In this document: positions 36,649 to 49,136 of the stretch, piece after piece
How the letters are laid out: the number at the start of each line of letters is the position of its first letter
Numbering within the stretch: the first letter of the stretch is position 1
NCBI GenBank assembly: GCA_963920665.1
Contig: OY987267.1
Location: forward strand, 3,596,001-3,660,000
Reading direction: 5' to 3'
Length of the DNA: 64,000 bases
Origin: Straminergon stramineum
Lineage: Eukaryota; Streptophyta; Bryopsida; Hypnales; Calliergonaceae
Program-made: the position numbers and the translations under genes
The notes under the pieces: generated by a model
What the model was told of the DNA's origin: nothing
Databases searched by the model: none
The model's input: only the letters and a program-made list of their open reading frames with translations

Positions 36649-37306
36649 ATCATCACTTGAGCCTAGTCAAGTTGAGCACAAATAAGTGCATTGAAAATCT
36701 AGTACCACGGTTAACAATAACCAAAAGATACAAAAAAAATTTAAACATTGACTTCGCGATGACCTGCCTAAGAAGGCGGAACTCCAAAACAAGCTCTTTC
36801 GTCCTTCGGGGGTCACCAATGAAGGATCAGAATCAAGGATTCCGATTCCCTGATAGATTTCCAAAAATAAGAAGGCGTTTAGAGCATTCTGAAAAATGTA
36901 ATGCACTTGTGTCAGTGCACCTGAAAGTAAATTCAGTTTGCCCACAAGAACTATTGTTGAATCCCCTTAGAACAAGTCCCCAGCCCTTTCTTGAAAACGG
37001 AATGGGCTTTATCACTTTGCACGTTCAAATAGGTCCTTCCGTTTCAAACAGAGTTTAGCTAATGTGCAGAATGAGAGGTAGAGTCTCGGTTATGGAGAAA
37101 TGCGGTTGAAAGCACCAGGATTCACTTCTGAAAGCTTGCTGCAAGTCATTCTCAATTAAGAACGACTTGTTGCAAGTGCCTTGAAAAAATTTTGCAGGTT
37201 ACGCGGCTGGATATGGAGCTCCAACACTATGAAGAAATATAACGAAGAGGAAATGGTCTTCATGGGGAATATTCATAAAGGCAATACTAAAAGGTTCAAG
37301 CAAATG
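36649..37306. other. 3' flank of the SNARE-like gene
   Basis: CpG-containing sequence downstream (on the minus strand) of the SNARE-like gene, probably including its 3' untranslated region. A 133-codon plus-strand frame at 36,657-37,058 has no recognisable family and is probably spurious. Confidence 0.35.
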
Positions 37307-39348
37307 CTAAATATGGTACCACTTCTTGTTTTCAATCTTCTTAGCTAGCTCTTCCGCCATCGACGCAAAATCTCCAGCTCCATCTAGCATTTCTTCAGAT
37401 TGATTGTTCATAGCCTGCACAGGGAGCATTATTTCATGAGAGTCCTAGAATGCAGACCATTTCACTAACGAGCTAACAACAGAATAAAGATCTCAGATTC
37501 CTTAGAAAAGCTAATAAAAAGTCACTAAGTTAAGTATAGAGTACTTGAAAACTTAACAGACCACTAAACTTCATCAATTGAAGTTCTACTTGTTCTCAAA
37601 ATCCATCAATGATACGAAAAAGACGAACCTGAAGCTTCTCTTGACGTTCAATCAACTTTTCTCTGTTCATAGCAGCAATACTTGTAGGGTCCTGGATCAA
37701 CAAAAACAAAAGTAAAATTCCTTAGACATTGTGAACTTTGGGCACAGATCGTAGCTGCATATTGCACCTCATAGATATAGATAATGAGGAATGATTCCGT
37801 TAAACGACCCTCGCAAAAGTTCTGAATGTTATCTTTGAAAAAGCACATCCAACTGAGAGTAGTCCAAGTTGACGCAGTTCCCGCATAAACGTCATAATCA
37901 AACCTATTCAGTTGAAGTACTTCTCCACACATGAACGCCTTCAATAAAGTGCTGTAAACATCACTAGTTGAGCATATCTGAAGACTTACCGTGCTTGGTT
38001 TATGCCCATATGCGATTTTTATCGAATCTGCAGATCGTGCACGGGGTGAAGGGTCGTCGGGATTTCCATCGAGAAGTTGCGATCTATTGTCTGCATCGGT
38101 GCTCTTCTTTCCTACTGATAAGCCGATCACATACAATTACATCATTGACGCGGAACAAGTAAAGTCGGTCTGCTACACAGAATAAAATTACATAAACTCG
38201 ACGACAAACTGCATAGAATCTGTCACATTATGTTTTACAAGGTATTCACAAAAATCCGTCAGATCCATATTTAGATACAAATAGGGGCAAGCATATATAT
38301 CAAGCATATCAAAAACCCTAGGGACAATAAGGCACCAAGGAAGGGGATATGAACAGCAGCATTATTTTTTATTTGATTAATTATTTGTTCTGGATTGTAC
38401 CTTTGAAACCCCGTTTCAATTTGTTGACAAGTTTGGCCTTTCTTTCCATACTAGACTTTGGCGAATTTGGAGTCGGTTCATCAGAGGCATGGATTGACTT
38501 CCTTTCCAAACTCGATTTTGGAGAATTTGGAGACGGTTCGTCGGAGATGAGTTTTTCCTTTCTTTCCAAACTCGTTTTTGGCGAATTTGGAGGCGGATCG
38601 TCAGAGACATTCTTTGCCTTTCTTTCCAAAGATGAATTTGGCGACTTTGTAGTCGGATCGTCAGAATCACCGTCAGTATCATCTGCAAGTCAATACACGG
38701 GCAGAAGTTTAGCCATGAAAAAAAGTGAGTCTGACTGCAAATTCCAAAGTTTTGAAGTCATAGGCAACTAGTTCAAACACAACAGCTTATTGAATCAGTT
38801 CTAGTAAAGCTGAGGTGCATAGATATTTCGAGGTTTCGCTGATGCTCACTCGGCGATCCGTTAGATGTGTGCTCCTGCAGACACAAGAAATACTGAACAT
38901 TATGCAACAGAAGTATTGAAGTTATCAGGTCTAAAACTGTACAGATTGAAATTAATGCACAGCAGAATTCTGCTGTAAATTCTGCACCTTGAGCAGCTGT
39001 AAATTACGAGTTCTATAATAGCCATTTCCTCGCTCCAGAGAGTAGTAGGATTCGCATCCCCAAGGAGCCAAAAAGCAATGCAGGATTTACATACGCAAAA
39101 CAAAAGAGACCATGCACTAAAAAAAAGTGCAACAAAAATGAATGTGAAGGAAAAACCTTAGAAGGATGTTTCGCCATGTGAATCAGGCTCATGAGAGCTT
39201 TTCCACCTTTCGCCGCAGCGTTGCTGACTTTATCTTTCGCCACAGCAATGCTGACCTTTTCTTTCGTCTCAGTACTACTGACCTTTTCTTCCGTGTCAGA
39301 AATGCTGACCTTTTCTTTCGTCTCAGCATTGCTCACTGAGTCTTCCAT
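37307..39348 (-). CDS. Soluble R-SNARE-motif protein with repeat-built N-terminus, 263 residues
   Basis: Six coding exons on the minus strand, all phases consistent: 39348-39157, 38874-38850 (25 nt), 38682-38401, 38111-37990, 37691-37629, 37414-37307. Residues 7-42 are four 9-residue units ending KVS. Residues 79-158 are four 20-residue units (SDEPTPNSPKSSMERKAKLV type). A basic stretch NKLKRGFKG follows. Residues about 208-263 form an R-SNARE motif: DPTSIAAMNREKLIERQEKL, then a heptad pattern through SEEMLDGAGDFASMAEELAK, ending KKWYHI. Arg223 sits at the expected zero-layer position. There is no transmembrane segment, as in tomosyn and amisyn, whose tails bind target SNAREs without driving fusion. 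I infer a regulatory, fusion-inhibiting role in exocytosis; plant tomosyn tails look similar, but no WD40 part is present here. Confidence 0.75.
38426..38665 (-). repeat. Four 60-bp in-frame tandem repeats in SNARE-like exon 3
   Basis: Units at 38,665-38,606, 38,605-38,546, 38,545-38,486 and 38,485-38,426, each encoding 20 residues that start SD(D/E)P and contain SP(N/K)(S/T)S(L/M)ERK. The copies differ at scattered positions, so the expansion is not brand new. Each Ser-Pro is a potential proline-directed phosphorylation site. Confidence 0.9.
39223..39330 (-). repeat. Four 27-bp in-frame tandem repeats in SNARE-like exon 1
   Basis: Four consecutive 9-residue units (NAETKEKVS, ISDTEEKVS, STETKEKVS, IAVAKDKVS) at residues 7-42, followed by a decayed fifth unit NAAAKGGKA. 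Confidence 0.85.
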
Positions 39349-40480
39349 GACAATTAGGTGCTTTCCTCCTTATAGTCTCCAATTGTTCATCAAAGAAGCT
39401 CACGATGCGGAATCCTGCAGATCAAACTAATCCAATTCCTCAGTCTTAGACTACTCTTCATCAAACAGAGTACAAAAATCGTCGGATCGTCTGCTCGCAA
39501 GCTCCTCCCGAAATCTAACAACAAATACGCCGGATGAAGAACTTTAAACCGCATTCGCAAACGACGACAGTACACTTCAACAGCAAGAAAACAATGCAAC
39601 ACCTGCACTGTCGGTAGATAAACCACTGCTCTTTTACCTCCTAACCCTAACACCAATACTTCTGGCAATTCTCTAGTTCAGAAGTGAATGCATTCTCTCA
39701 CAACATTCACAAGCCTTGAGGTTCAGGAATAAACAACTAAAATGCAAGATAAAGCAAGAGCTCTCACTCTTACTCTCTCTACAAAGGCCATAAAATCATA
39801 TGAAACTACACAAACGCATGACGAGCGTATCCGACTAGCTTTCCATAGTCACAAATCGTATTAAATCGAAAGAACTAATGCCTAAGACGTCGATGTGCTC
39901 ACGTTCCCAAATTCCAAGCAAATCACAAGCGCATTACACCTACAACCTCTGTAGACTCTCCGATCTCCACAACACAGATGAAATATCGTTAACAAGAAGA
40001 AAAGTAGCAGATCGGAACAGCAGCAGGTGAAGACAGTGAACAGACCATCGCTGCGCGTCGCTGCACCGATTCTTGATTAAAAAAAACAGAGTGAAAATAT
40101 AGGAGAAGATACCTCTGAAAAACTCCAATGAGCCACTGCTCTCGATGTGCATTCGCTACTGATCGCTCTCCAAGAAGCTGCTAGAGAGACTAATAAGTAT
40201 AGAGGCAATTCTCGGCTTCGTCTGCAGCACGCCTGTAGAAAAGTAAGCGGGGTGAGCATAACGTTAGGTAATCGGAGGGCAGAAGTTTGAGCAAATGTAG
40301 CATCGGACGGTTGTGGCTGCGCCACTTGTTGCTATCGGAGTTCATGTGTTTTTCGTTCCGTTCCCCGCCGTTCCCCGCTTTGCCACTTGAATCACGCGCA
40401 GCTTCCTCTTTAATGTCACAGCCAACCCGTCGTGAATGCATGTGATAATATGGAGCGCCGTAAGAGAGAAATAACTCCAA
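39349..40480 (-). promoter_or_regulatory. 5' leader and promoter region of the SNARE-like gene
   Basis: CpG-containing sequence upstream of the ATG at 39,348. It probably includes leader exons and an intron. The transcription start cannot be fixed. Overlapping frames on both strands here have no recognisable product. Confidence 0.35.
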
Positions 40481-41129
40481 CCATTCTTAGGTTGGCGTAC
40501 ATGAAGATTCTAAGGTAGACAAGCCTATTACCACCCTGATTTGGGATCTGAATATCTTGGGGCAAATTCCAAGAGGGGAACATATTTTTTTAGAGGTGTG
40601 CGCTTGTTATACAAATCAAGCTCAAGTGGAATTATATTTTATAATTCAAACTGTAATTTTTGTGAATTTTTGAAGTGGTCTAACTTGAAGTTTTAAAACC
40701 GACTATAGAATGGAGTCATAAACATCCCATAAAGAACCCATAACTGCCTTTCCATGTATCTAATGGCATTAAAGTACTCACCAATCAAGGATTGACACAT
40801 TGTTCCATTCTGACATTTTTGCATTGATTTTGTAAGAAAATGAAAGGATTTGGATATTTTCTAGATAGACTTGGATGTTTGTCTAAATAAAACTAGAGCC
40901 AAAAGTAGGATTTGGAATTGGGTAGTGAATGGAATTTGATTGGTCTACCTCATTTGTTTAGGGTTCCACGTTGAGTACATTAACATCAATTCTCTAAGCA
41001 ATTGGACATCCATTTTTGATGATGAACAAAATCTTTATCAAGCAACCAAATGTTTCATCTAAATTCCTTCTCAATCATTCAAATCAATTCTTGAATCTTT
41101 AACCTCCAAAGGACCACTCATTGAAAAAA
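40481..41129. other. AT-rich intergenic sequence
   Basis: No gene, terminal repeat or RNA gene recognised. Confidence 0.4.
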
Positions 41130-41282
41130 AACCTTCTATTAAAATAGTACTACAATAGTATTCCATAGATAGATTGTATTTCTATTGAAAATATTATGCT
41201 CCAATACTACAACAATATATTTTCAATATTATCCTATATTACATTGAAATAATATTACAACAATACTATTGCAATAGAGGGG
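41130..41282. mobile_element. Possible small MITE with imperfect inverted ends
   Basis: The left end CTATTAAAATAGTACTACAA and the reverse complement of the right end, CTATTGCAATAGTATTGTTG, align over about 27 bp with several mismatches. The element would be about 150 bp and highly AT-rich, so chance pairing is a real alternative. No target duplication was established. Confidence 0.3.
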
Positions 41283-41559
41283 TACTTTCCTAATGCATGC
41301 ATTTAAATTTTGAACAACAGATGATAGTGGTAGTGCTCATATTGAGTGTGTTGAATGGTATATAGTACTCCATGAATGTACTACTTTGTATTTGGGGTAC
41401 ACATAGTACTATCTGTAGGACAAGAGTCGGTCACTGCAAGTATACTAGACGAAAATTGCCATGTAGTTACGTTGAGCTAGCTGATTAGTTTTGTCAATTC
41501 TGACAAAAAACAGAAAATTTGCGTTCACAGAAACATAGTTTTCTGAAAACTGATTGCAC

Positions 41560-41850
41560 TTGTCATTATTTTGGTGTTGTTTGGCACTTGTCATCATCTT
41601 GAAGTTGTCTAACTTAAAATAACTTACAATCATCATCTTGAAGTTATCTAGTTCCAAGGCACTTGCCATAATCTTGGAGTCTATCTTCCAATTCAATGTA
41701 CTTATCATTATCTTGGAATCATCTAATTCCAATGCATTTATCGTCATTATCTTGGACTTATTTAATTCTAGTGTATTTACTATAATGTAGGCACTATGAG
41801 ATTCGATTGCACAAATCATCATCTTGAATATGTTTGATTCCAACCTCCAC
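41560..41850. repeat. Minisatellite, about 40-bp unit
   Basis: Phrases of the type CACTTGTCATCATCTTGAAG followed by a CTAATTCCAA block recur about six times. The array is open on the minus strand (41,858-41,445) and would encode repeats such as ALELDDSKIMI, but with no gene context this is probably only a by-product of the repeat. Confidence 0.6.
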
Positions 41851-43668
41851 TTTGACACAAGCCATAGCTAAGTATAATCATTGTATGTACATAATTCCAT
41901 GTGTTCATCCATCCAATTCATCATAAAAGTGTGTTCAAGGTCTATAAAAATTCTTGTATTTTTGTACCATAGAATGGTTGTTTGACAATTGACTTTTAAA
42001 CCTTAAAGGTCCTCTGCATCCCTAATGTAGACATGCCTTGCTAAAAGTTCATTATAACTTTTCAAATGCCAAAATTTTGTTTTCATTTAAGCTTAGAAAA
42101 TGGAACTTATCAAGTTATTTCTACTCCAATTCAAAATTTAGAAAAATCTCAAAAATTCAATCAAATATTCCATTCGAAGATCCAAGTATTAGAATCCAAA
42201 TAATTCAATATTGTATATATGTCATTCATGTTTTCTTCTTAAAAAATATTTTTTAATTTTATATGATACTATACTATTTTTCATTCTAATCATCATTTTT
42301 GTTTAAAATCTCAAGTTGTTGTAATATAAATTCTAGTTGATATAATTTTTGTGTACAAAGTCTATTCAAAAAAATCATAGTAGTTTTTCCACCAAAATCC
42401 CTCAAAAATCAACTTTCCTAGAAGAGTATTAATTCAAACATGAAAATGATAAAAAATTTATCAAAACAAATACTTGAAAACTTTGCATAGTATTTTTTAT
42501 GGCTACTTCAATTAACACTTCATTTTTTTTCAAATCAAGCTTTAAAGATCCAACCAATTGTTTTGTAGTTGTTGCACAATTTTGGACAATATTTTTCAAG
42601 CAAAAGAAAATCTTTTTTCAAAATTTCTATTTCTTGTGTAAAGTAGATAGAGTCATCTTTCATTTTTACATTCAAAACTAAAATTTCTATTGTCTGACCA
42701 AAATTATAAAGAAGATAGTACAAAGTGTTTAGCATTTGGTTAGTGTTGGAAACTTTACTACTTCAAGAAAGTGTTAATATTTCACATTACTAAATCTTAT
42801 ATCATTTTTTACAAATCAATTAACATTGAAAGTTTGACCCATTATAAAATTTCAAATGCTATATGTAGAAATTATATATTTGATGAATTTAAAAAATTAA
42901 GTCTCGATAAAATTCATTTGAAGAAAATCAATAAATAGTTTTAAAATTTTGTCTACATTAATGTATTACATGCTTTCTATTCTTCATGGTTCTCATTGTC
43001 TTCTTTGATGTTAACTTCAAAAAAATTAGGGAACATATATTATACAACATATTTGTATTTTGTCCAAAGACCTTGGGTCTCTTGGAATTAATTGGATATT
43101 TTTACTTATATTTCATAATGCATTGTCATTTATTAATGAGAAAATTAAAACAACTATAATTTATTACAAAATTAACAAACTAATTTTCCACATTGATAGA
43201 TAACACATTGTCTCATGTAACTAAGACATTACTTTGAAACTTTTATATGATTTAATCCCTAAGGGACCAATAACAAAGTTTTTTTTGGAAACATAGGGAT
43301 TTAGGGCAACTCATTACATACAAAAAAATTCCATAAATTTGAAAATGAAATTAGATGTACAAACCAGGAGTACCTTACTACTCTACCAAATTTTTTAACA
43401 ACAATGGGGAGTAATAGGGAAAAATGTTGTTTTTTGTAGATAAGGGACAACTTAGGCATGGTAATGTATACTAGAGTGAAAATTGCATTGCAATGCCCTA
43501 AGGAACTTGGGAAGGCCTTGGGTGGCCTCATGACTCAAGTTTAGATTAGAGTACTTCTCTCACATTTTGAGACTCATAGATTTGTCACAATGTACAAGGA
43601 GGTGGTGTCAATGAGGCAATTGCTCTGTAGCTTTCTTTAGCCTGACAAGGCAGTTACTCTTGACTACA
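41851..43668. other. AT-rich intergenic sequence with LTR-end fragments
   Basis: Very AT-rich. Near 43,252 the sequence TTTAATCCCTAAGGGACCAA begins a stretch similar to the start of the unit at 48,087, so part of the same repeat family lies here. Minus-strand frame 43,301-43,531 is not recognisable. Confidence 0.35.
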
Positions 43669-46600
43669 TGTGAGTGCCAATTTACCCACCTTTGGTAAAT
43701 CACGAGCACAACCAAGTTCTAAGCATTTAACTAAATGACTCCTACTTTTGGGTGTCTAAGTGCAGTCCATTGTGCCTTCTAAACAATGCATCTTTTCTAA
43801 GTGCCTAAATATGCCCAAATGTGCAAGAATCACCAAATCTAACTTTCAATACAACCATGCCAATGGTTGGCCGAATAGATGAGGCCTTTGTAGTCTTTAG
43901 TGTAACTTATATCAAGGAGGAACTAACTTTATAAACTTCTAGATAATTTCTCGAACTTTCTAAAAGCATAAAATTTGACCCTATCCGACTCTCCTAACCA
44001 AAGTTTTGAGTGGATGAAGTTTGATTGCTATTCGGTTCATCAAACTTCATTCACAATGTAAGTCTAGTTTCCTAATTCAGAATGACTTGAAATTTCTTGG
44101 GGTTGTTCAATAGACTTATCTCTACCGTACTCCGAGGTTTGGTCTCAATTGGGCACTTCTATAAGCTTTTCATCCAAACCTAGGTTAAACTTCATCCTTC
44201 TTTATCTTCTTGGATTTTCGGGTTTTTTCCTCATTGAGAAGGTTTAATGAGTTCTACTTAACTTCCCCTATAGGCCTATAGTCTTAACTCCCTTACTCCA
44301 TTCAACTTCCTAAGTTTGTTATTAGTCTTCTTTAGTATTCAGGTTTCGGGTTAACTTCCGTTTAATTACTACTTTTAGTAACTTTATATTTTCACCTTGT
44401 AGCCCCTGACCCTAGCTTTCTATATTGGTAAATACTTGCTAATCTAACATTCCTACTAAAAGTTCTTAATGGATGAAGTTTGACGGCTAGTTGGCACTTA
44501 AAACTTAATCGACTAATTCCTTCTAATCTACAAATTCGGAATCGACTTTTCCTTTTACTCATAGACTCTAATTAATGTCTCTTTCCTAATTTTTTCACCT
44601 TGTTCCAAGATTTCACATCTACCTATTTATCATCCAATTTAGGTCCTAACCTTCATTCAACGATAACTTTCTTGTTTTTACTCTGATTTGGGCATGCCTT
44701 AGGTTTTTAGAAAGTTACAACCCTTCTCTCTAGGGTTTTAAAGTTACACACAACCTAAATTCTAATCTAAGGGGTCTGAATTGATGCTATGTCTTGGCTA
44801 GGGTTGATGGTTGTTAATTAAGTAGGTTAGGAAAGTTAAGGAGTGGTTTAGATTCATACCTCGGAGTTGATGTCGTATACCAGTCCCCTTGGGGATACTT
44901 CCTCCTCCACTATGACCTCCCGTGAAGTGGTGCAATTGATCGTCGTTTTAATAAAAATGGGGGGATTAATACAACGGGAGGATCTTTCTACCAACCTCCC
45001 CTTCTTTTCTTTCCTTTCTTCCCTAACCTTCTTATGTACTAAAAGTGGGCCAATTAACCTCGTTCTATGTTTCTAGGCCTAATTAAAGGCGAGTCATTTC
45101 TCCTTGTGTCTTGAACTACCTCTTATGCTTGGCATCTCAATAATCACCTAATCTTAATCTGAGGGTTCAAACAAGGTATGAAGATTCTTCCTCTATTCTA
45201 TCTCCTTCCTCCTATATAACCTTGAGTAGTTCCTCCCTCCTTGTCAATTCTTCATTCCTACTCCTACTTCTACATTTGTTGCTTCCTCCTATGTATTGGA
45301 AGTCACTACCTACTTGCCCTTCTTTTTTCTTCCTTTGCTTGCTCATGGGAGACGAGGAGTTAGCTTTCCCTCTCCAAAGCTTGGCTAGAAGACCTTGCTT
45401 GGTTGTTTTGTTTTGTTTTTCCTTCTCTCTTCTCTTGACTTCTCCTAATTTTCCACCGCTGAACCCCAAACTTCCCTACCTTAGACTCCCTTCCTTTTTT
45501 CAACACTTTTGGACTCCCTAGACTATCTAGGCAAAACCAACTCCATGAAACCCAAGTGGAATCCCCCCCCCCCCCCGAGAGCCTAGGCAGAAACCCTAAA
45601 GTTCCACAGACCTACCAATTTTATCCAACTCCTAAGGTACCTACCAATTAGACCTGATCTCTGGTACCCTCCAACTCGACCCAACTCCCCAATACCTCTA
45701 CATGACCCGACCTCAACGAGTATGGGTTGGGCTATCAATAAGGGCTTCAGCTATGGGGGGCATTGGGTTGGAGGTGTTGGGGCCAAGTTCTTGGGCTTGG
45801 GTTTCTCCCTTTCTCTTCTACTTACTAATTTTACGCTAATACTCTTTGGAATTTGGGAAATTTATGGGAAGGGGTTTGCATCTAAAGATTAGTGGTGTAT
45901 TTTGTTTAAACACGAGGGACTAAGGATATCATTGTATTCCCCTATTGATCACCTTTTCAATACAATTAACACTCCTATTCCCTACTTTTGGAGGCTAATT
46001 TTTGTTTGATCCCAAATGCGTTTTGGGAACTAAACTTTGTACGAGAAATTTGGAGGGATTTAAGGTTTATCTGTGAAGGGGCCTTAATACACAACTAAGA
46101 TTGTTCCTCTCCTAGGGGATTCAAAGCTTCGCCGTGGTTTTTACTTTAAACATACAACCAAGGTTGTTTCACCCCAAGGGGGTTCAAAAGCTCTGCCATC
46201 GTGGCGAGACCTACCAACCTCTACATGCACTTGACTCACTCTATGGAACACTACATTAGTATTAAGGGGACAAAAAGTATTTATAGGCCAAGGGTTAGTG
46301 ACATAGGGGTTAGTACAATGACAAACTTATATGCAAACTTAAGGTAAAGACCTCCCAAAGTGGCATTGTTAGGTCATATGGGGGGATACTCTAGGATTAC
46401 TACAAAGACAAGACATGAAGGAGGGGCCAAAAAACTCCTTCAAGAATAAACAAAACCATAGTCTCTCAAAAGCTAAATAGGAATGAACTTTCAAGCCTCC
46501 CAAAGACTTGAGATAGTTAGTGCGAAGAAATCAATGTACAAGGGACCCCAAAATACCTCTAGAAGCTTGGAAAAGAACAACAATGGGCCAAAATTGCCCC

Positions 46601-47970
46601 CCTCCCAAACATCGTCTAAGGTTTTGGGCTTAAAACGTCAAATTTGAACATAAGTTGGATCCAACGGACCTAAATGTAACAAGTGGAGGTGAGTTAAGAG
46701 GATAAGGGGTGTCCTTTTTTACTCTTTCTCAAGCACTCATGTCCTCTCATTCATCTAAAGTAACCCTATTACTTTGGATCTTCATCTTCAAACGTTTTCA
46801 CTTCTATATTCATCTGTAAACCTAACTTTTGAAGATTAACTCAAATGGATTGCGCCATTGACTTCAAAAGGCCATTCTTCTTTTGACGGTACCCTCCACC
46901 CCTTTTCATAACTCCAAAATCTTAACAAAACCTAGCACCAACTTAACGCCAAAATCATGTAAAAATCCAACTTTTGGAGTTTGATTTTCTAAGAAAACTA
47001 ACTTGCCTAGCCTCTTAAGTAGGTACGTGTGAGTTAGAAAAGACTTATCTTCAACCTCATTCGCTTCCATATGCTCCTACTCCGTTCGTCAACTTTGCCA
47101 TACTCTTTAAATTATGTTGGTTGTCGGGGAATCTCACCAGTTCGGGTACTTTTGACTATTGAAATGTCTTGAAACTTTTCAGGACATCTTAGTAATATAA
47201 AGGAGGCTAGTCTAATTTTTAGTGAGATTTTACCACCACTTGGGATAATTTCTAGGAATTCCCCATTATGGATTTGGGTAGTTGATTGTTTGGAAAGGCA
47301 TCTTTTGACTATCAAAAAATTTCAAAACTTTTTCTAGAACCTCTTATGGAATCCCACAATACATGTGTTAGCTCATATTCTTTCTCTACACATTGTCCTA
47401 GAGGAAATAAAATCCACCCCCTCGTTTAAATATTGGTGGTCAAGGAATTTGTTACATTGAAAGGAATCTTGGTGAACTAACTTCGTTGTTGACTTCCTGA
47501 CATGATTTTAACCCCAAGTCTCCCTCCTTCAACTGTAGATTCTTCTACGATCCCGTCTTGGTATTTTTAACTCTTGCAAGCCTATAATTGGAATTCCATT
47601 ATTTTGTCACTAGAACCTATCACTGGGAACCTATCACTAGGAACCAACCTAAATACCTCACTCGGGTTTCCTCGACCAATTTTAGTCTAAAGATGTCTCT
47701 CCTATGTGGAGTTTGAGCCTATTGTACCAACAACACATAATTCCCTGGTTTACCACAATTAGTTGGGTTTTAACTTATTTGCAAGTCATGGTTTGGGGTA
47801 TTTTAACTATGATATTCTAATTCTAGACCAAATACTAAATTGGTACAACACATACCTATTTAGGTTCCACACTCTTTTAAGGGTTTTTGTATATAAAACT
47901 ATACTCAAAATAACAAAATACAAAAAAACCCAAAAAACCAATGAGTCCTCAGTGACGAATTGGGGGCTCA
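43669..47970 (-). repeat. Long LTR-like repeat, copy 2, full length, minus orientation
   Basis: About 4.3 kb. Read on the minus strand it begins TGAGCCCCCAATTCGTCAC at 47,970 and ends near TTTACCCACCTTTGG (43,683), matching both ends of copy 1. It lacks the CACTA insertion: the region equivalent to the insertion point lies near 46.24 kb. The TATA box position (about 46.72 kb) is mutated. A C-run of 15 or so bases lies at about 45,565-45,579. Open frames inside (for example 45,222-45,521) show no family resemblance. No gag-pol follows on either side, so it looks like a solo LTR. Confidence 0.6.
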
Positions 47971-48086
47971 CATTGCCACATTTGAAAGTAAAGAAATTCC
48001 AATGCCCAAAGAATCCATTGAGTCAATAATAAATTTGTCATTTGACAAATTACCATCCAAAAAAATTGATGGCAAAATGATGTAAT
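47971..48086. other. Short junction between two repeats
   Basis: Sequence between the long LTR copy and the next repeat unit. It holds no gene. Confidence 0.35.
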
Positions 48087-49025
48087 TGTTTTATTAACCC
48101 CTAAAGGACCAAGGTGCCTTTTTTGGCAACATAGAAATTTTAGGCAAGTACGTGTGACTACAAATTTCCATGTTTTTGGCCCAAATTTTAATAGAAGGTG
48201 TGGACGAGGAATGTCTTTTATATGCACTAAATTTCAAGACATTTGGAAATATGAGTCTAAAGTTATGGCCTAATATGTTGTTTGTTTCTCAACTCGGGCA
48301 GTCTAGGTACATCTGAAAAAATCACTTTTTTCAAAAAAAAAAATTGAAATTGGTTTTTTAGATTGATATATACATAGAAAGCTTTGAATCATTCCATTTT
48401 GATCAATGAGTTAAAAGTTATGAGATGTTTTAGTTTACGGGCACTTATGGATTTTCTATTCTAAAATAAACTTTGAAGTCCTTTATTTAACTCAATTTTA
48501 ATGTTTTTGGAAAAAAATAAAATCATAGGATATAGATTGTTTATTACAACATTTCCACCATTGGGATTGGCATTTTCCAATTCCAATAATAAATTGTTAA
48601 CAATTTAGTATTTTGAATCATTCTCTACATCTTTGTACTTACTATTTTTTTCCTTTATGTTGCACAATTCCAAATGATCTGAAAATTTTCAAGAATATAG
48701 CCAACTTGCCTTCAAGAATTAATCTAAAGAAACACCACCATTTTGGACATTTTTTCTTACAATTAGGATTTTGTGAAGTGTAGCTGCCCGGTTTTTCGCA
48801 GGGCCAAAAAAAGGATTTTTGTCACTTCAAATGTTAATATCTTGCAATCTACATGGTGGAAATTTCTGAAATTTTTTCCACATCTTCTCAATATAGAGTG
48901 CTACAAGATCCTACGGTTACATGTGTCCAAAAATTATATTTTTCAAAAATTTCTTACTTGTATTAGAAATGGCAGTTTTTGAGGTTTTTTGGTGATAAGA
49001 TAGTCAAGGAACTTTAGGGGTTAAC
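48087..49025. repeat. Solo-LTR-like unit with inverted TTAACCCC ends
   Basis: Starts TGTTTTATTAACCCCTAAAG and ends CTTTAGGGGTTAACA, so its outer 13-15 bases are inverted repeats. The termini resemble those of the direct repeats at 33.0 and 36.0 kb and the fragment at 43.25 kb. The length is about 940 bp. No target duplication is apparent. Confidence 0.45.
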
Positions 49026-49136
49026 ATTTGTAGGAAAGAAAGGTGCATGTGTCATTTTAGTAATCAAATCCAATGTTTGTCATGAATCCTCAAAGAATAA
49101 AGGATAATTTGAAGATGAGAGTTTAATTGCTCCTTG

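Noticed and set aside
36657..37058. 133-codon plus-strand frame beside the SNARE-like gene
   Set aside because: No family resemblance and the opposite strand is open too; more likely 3' flank.
38349..38771. 140-codon plus-strand frame with repeated FGEFG-SSE units
   Set aside because: It is the antisense shadow of the 60-bp repeats in the SNARE-like exon, whose minus-strand frame joins in phase with five other exons.
45222..45521. 99-codon plus-strand Leu/Ser/Pro-rich frame
   Set aside because: It lies inside the long LTR copy, is pyrimidine-rich low complexity, and is not open in the other copies.
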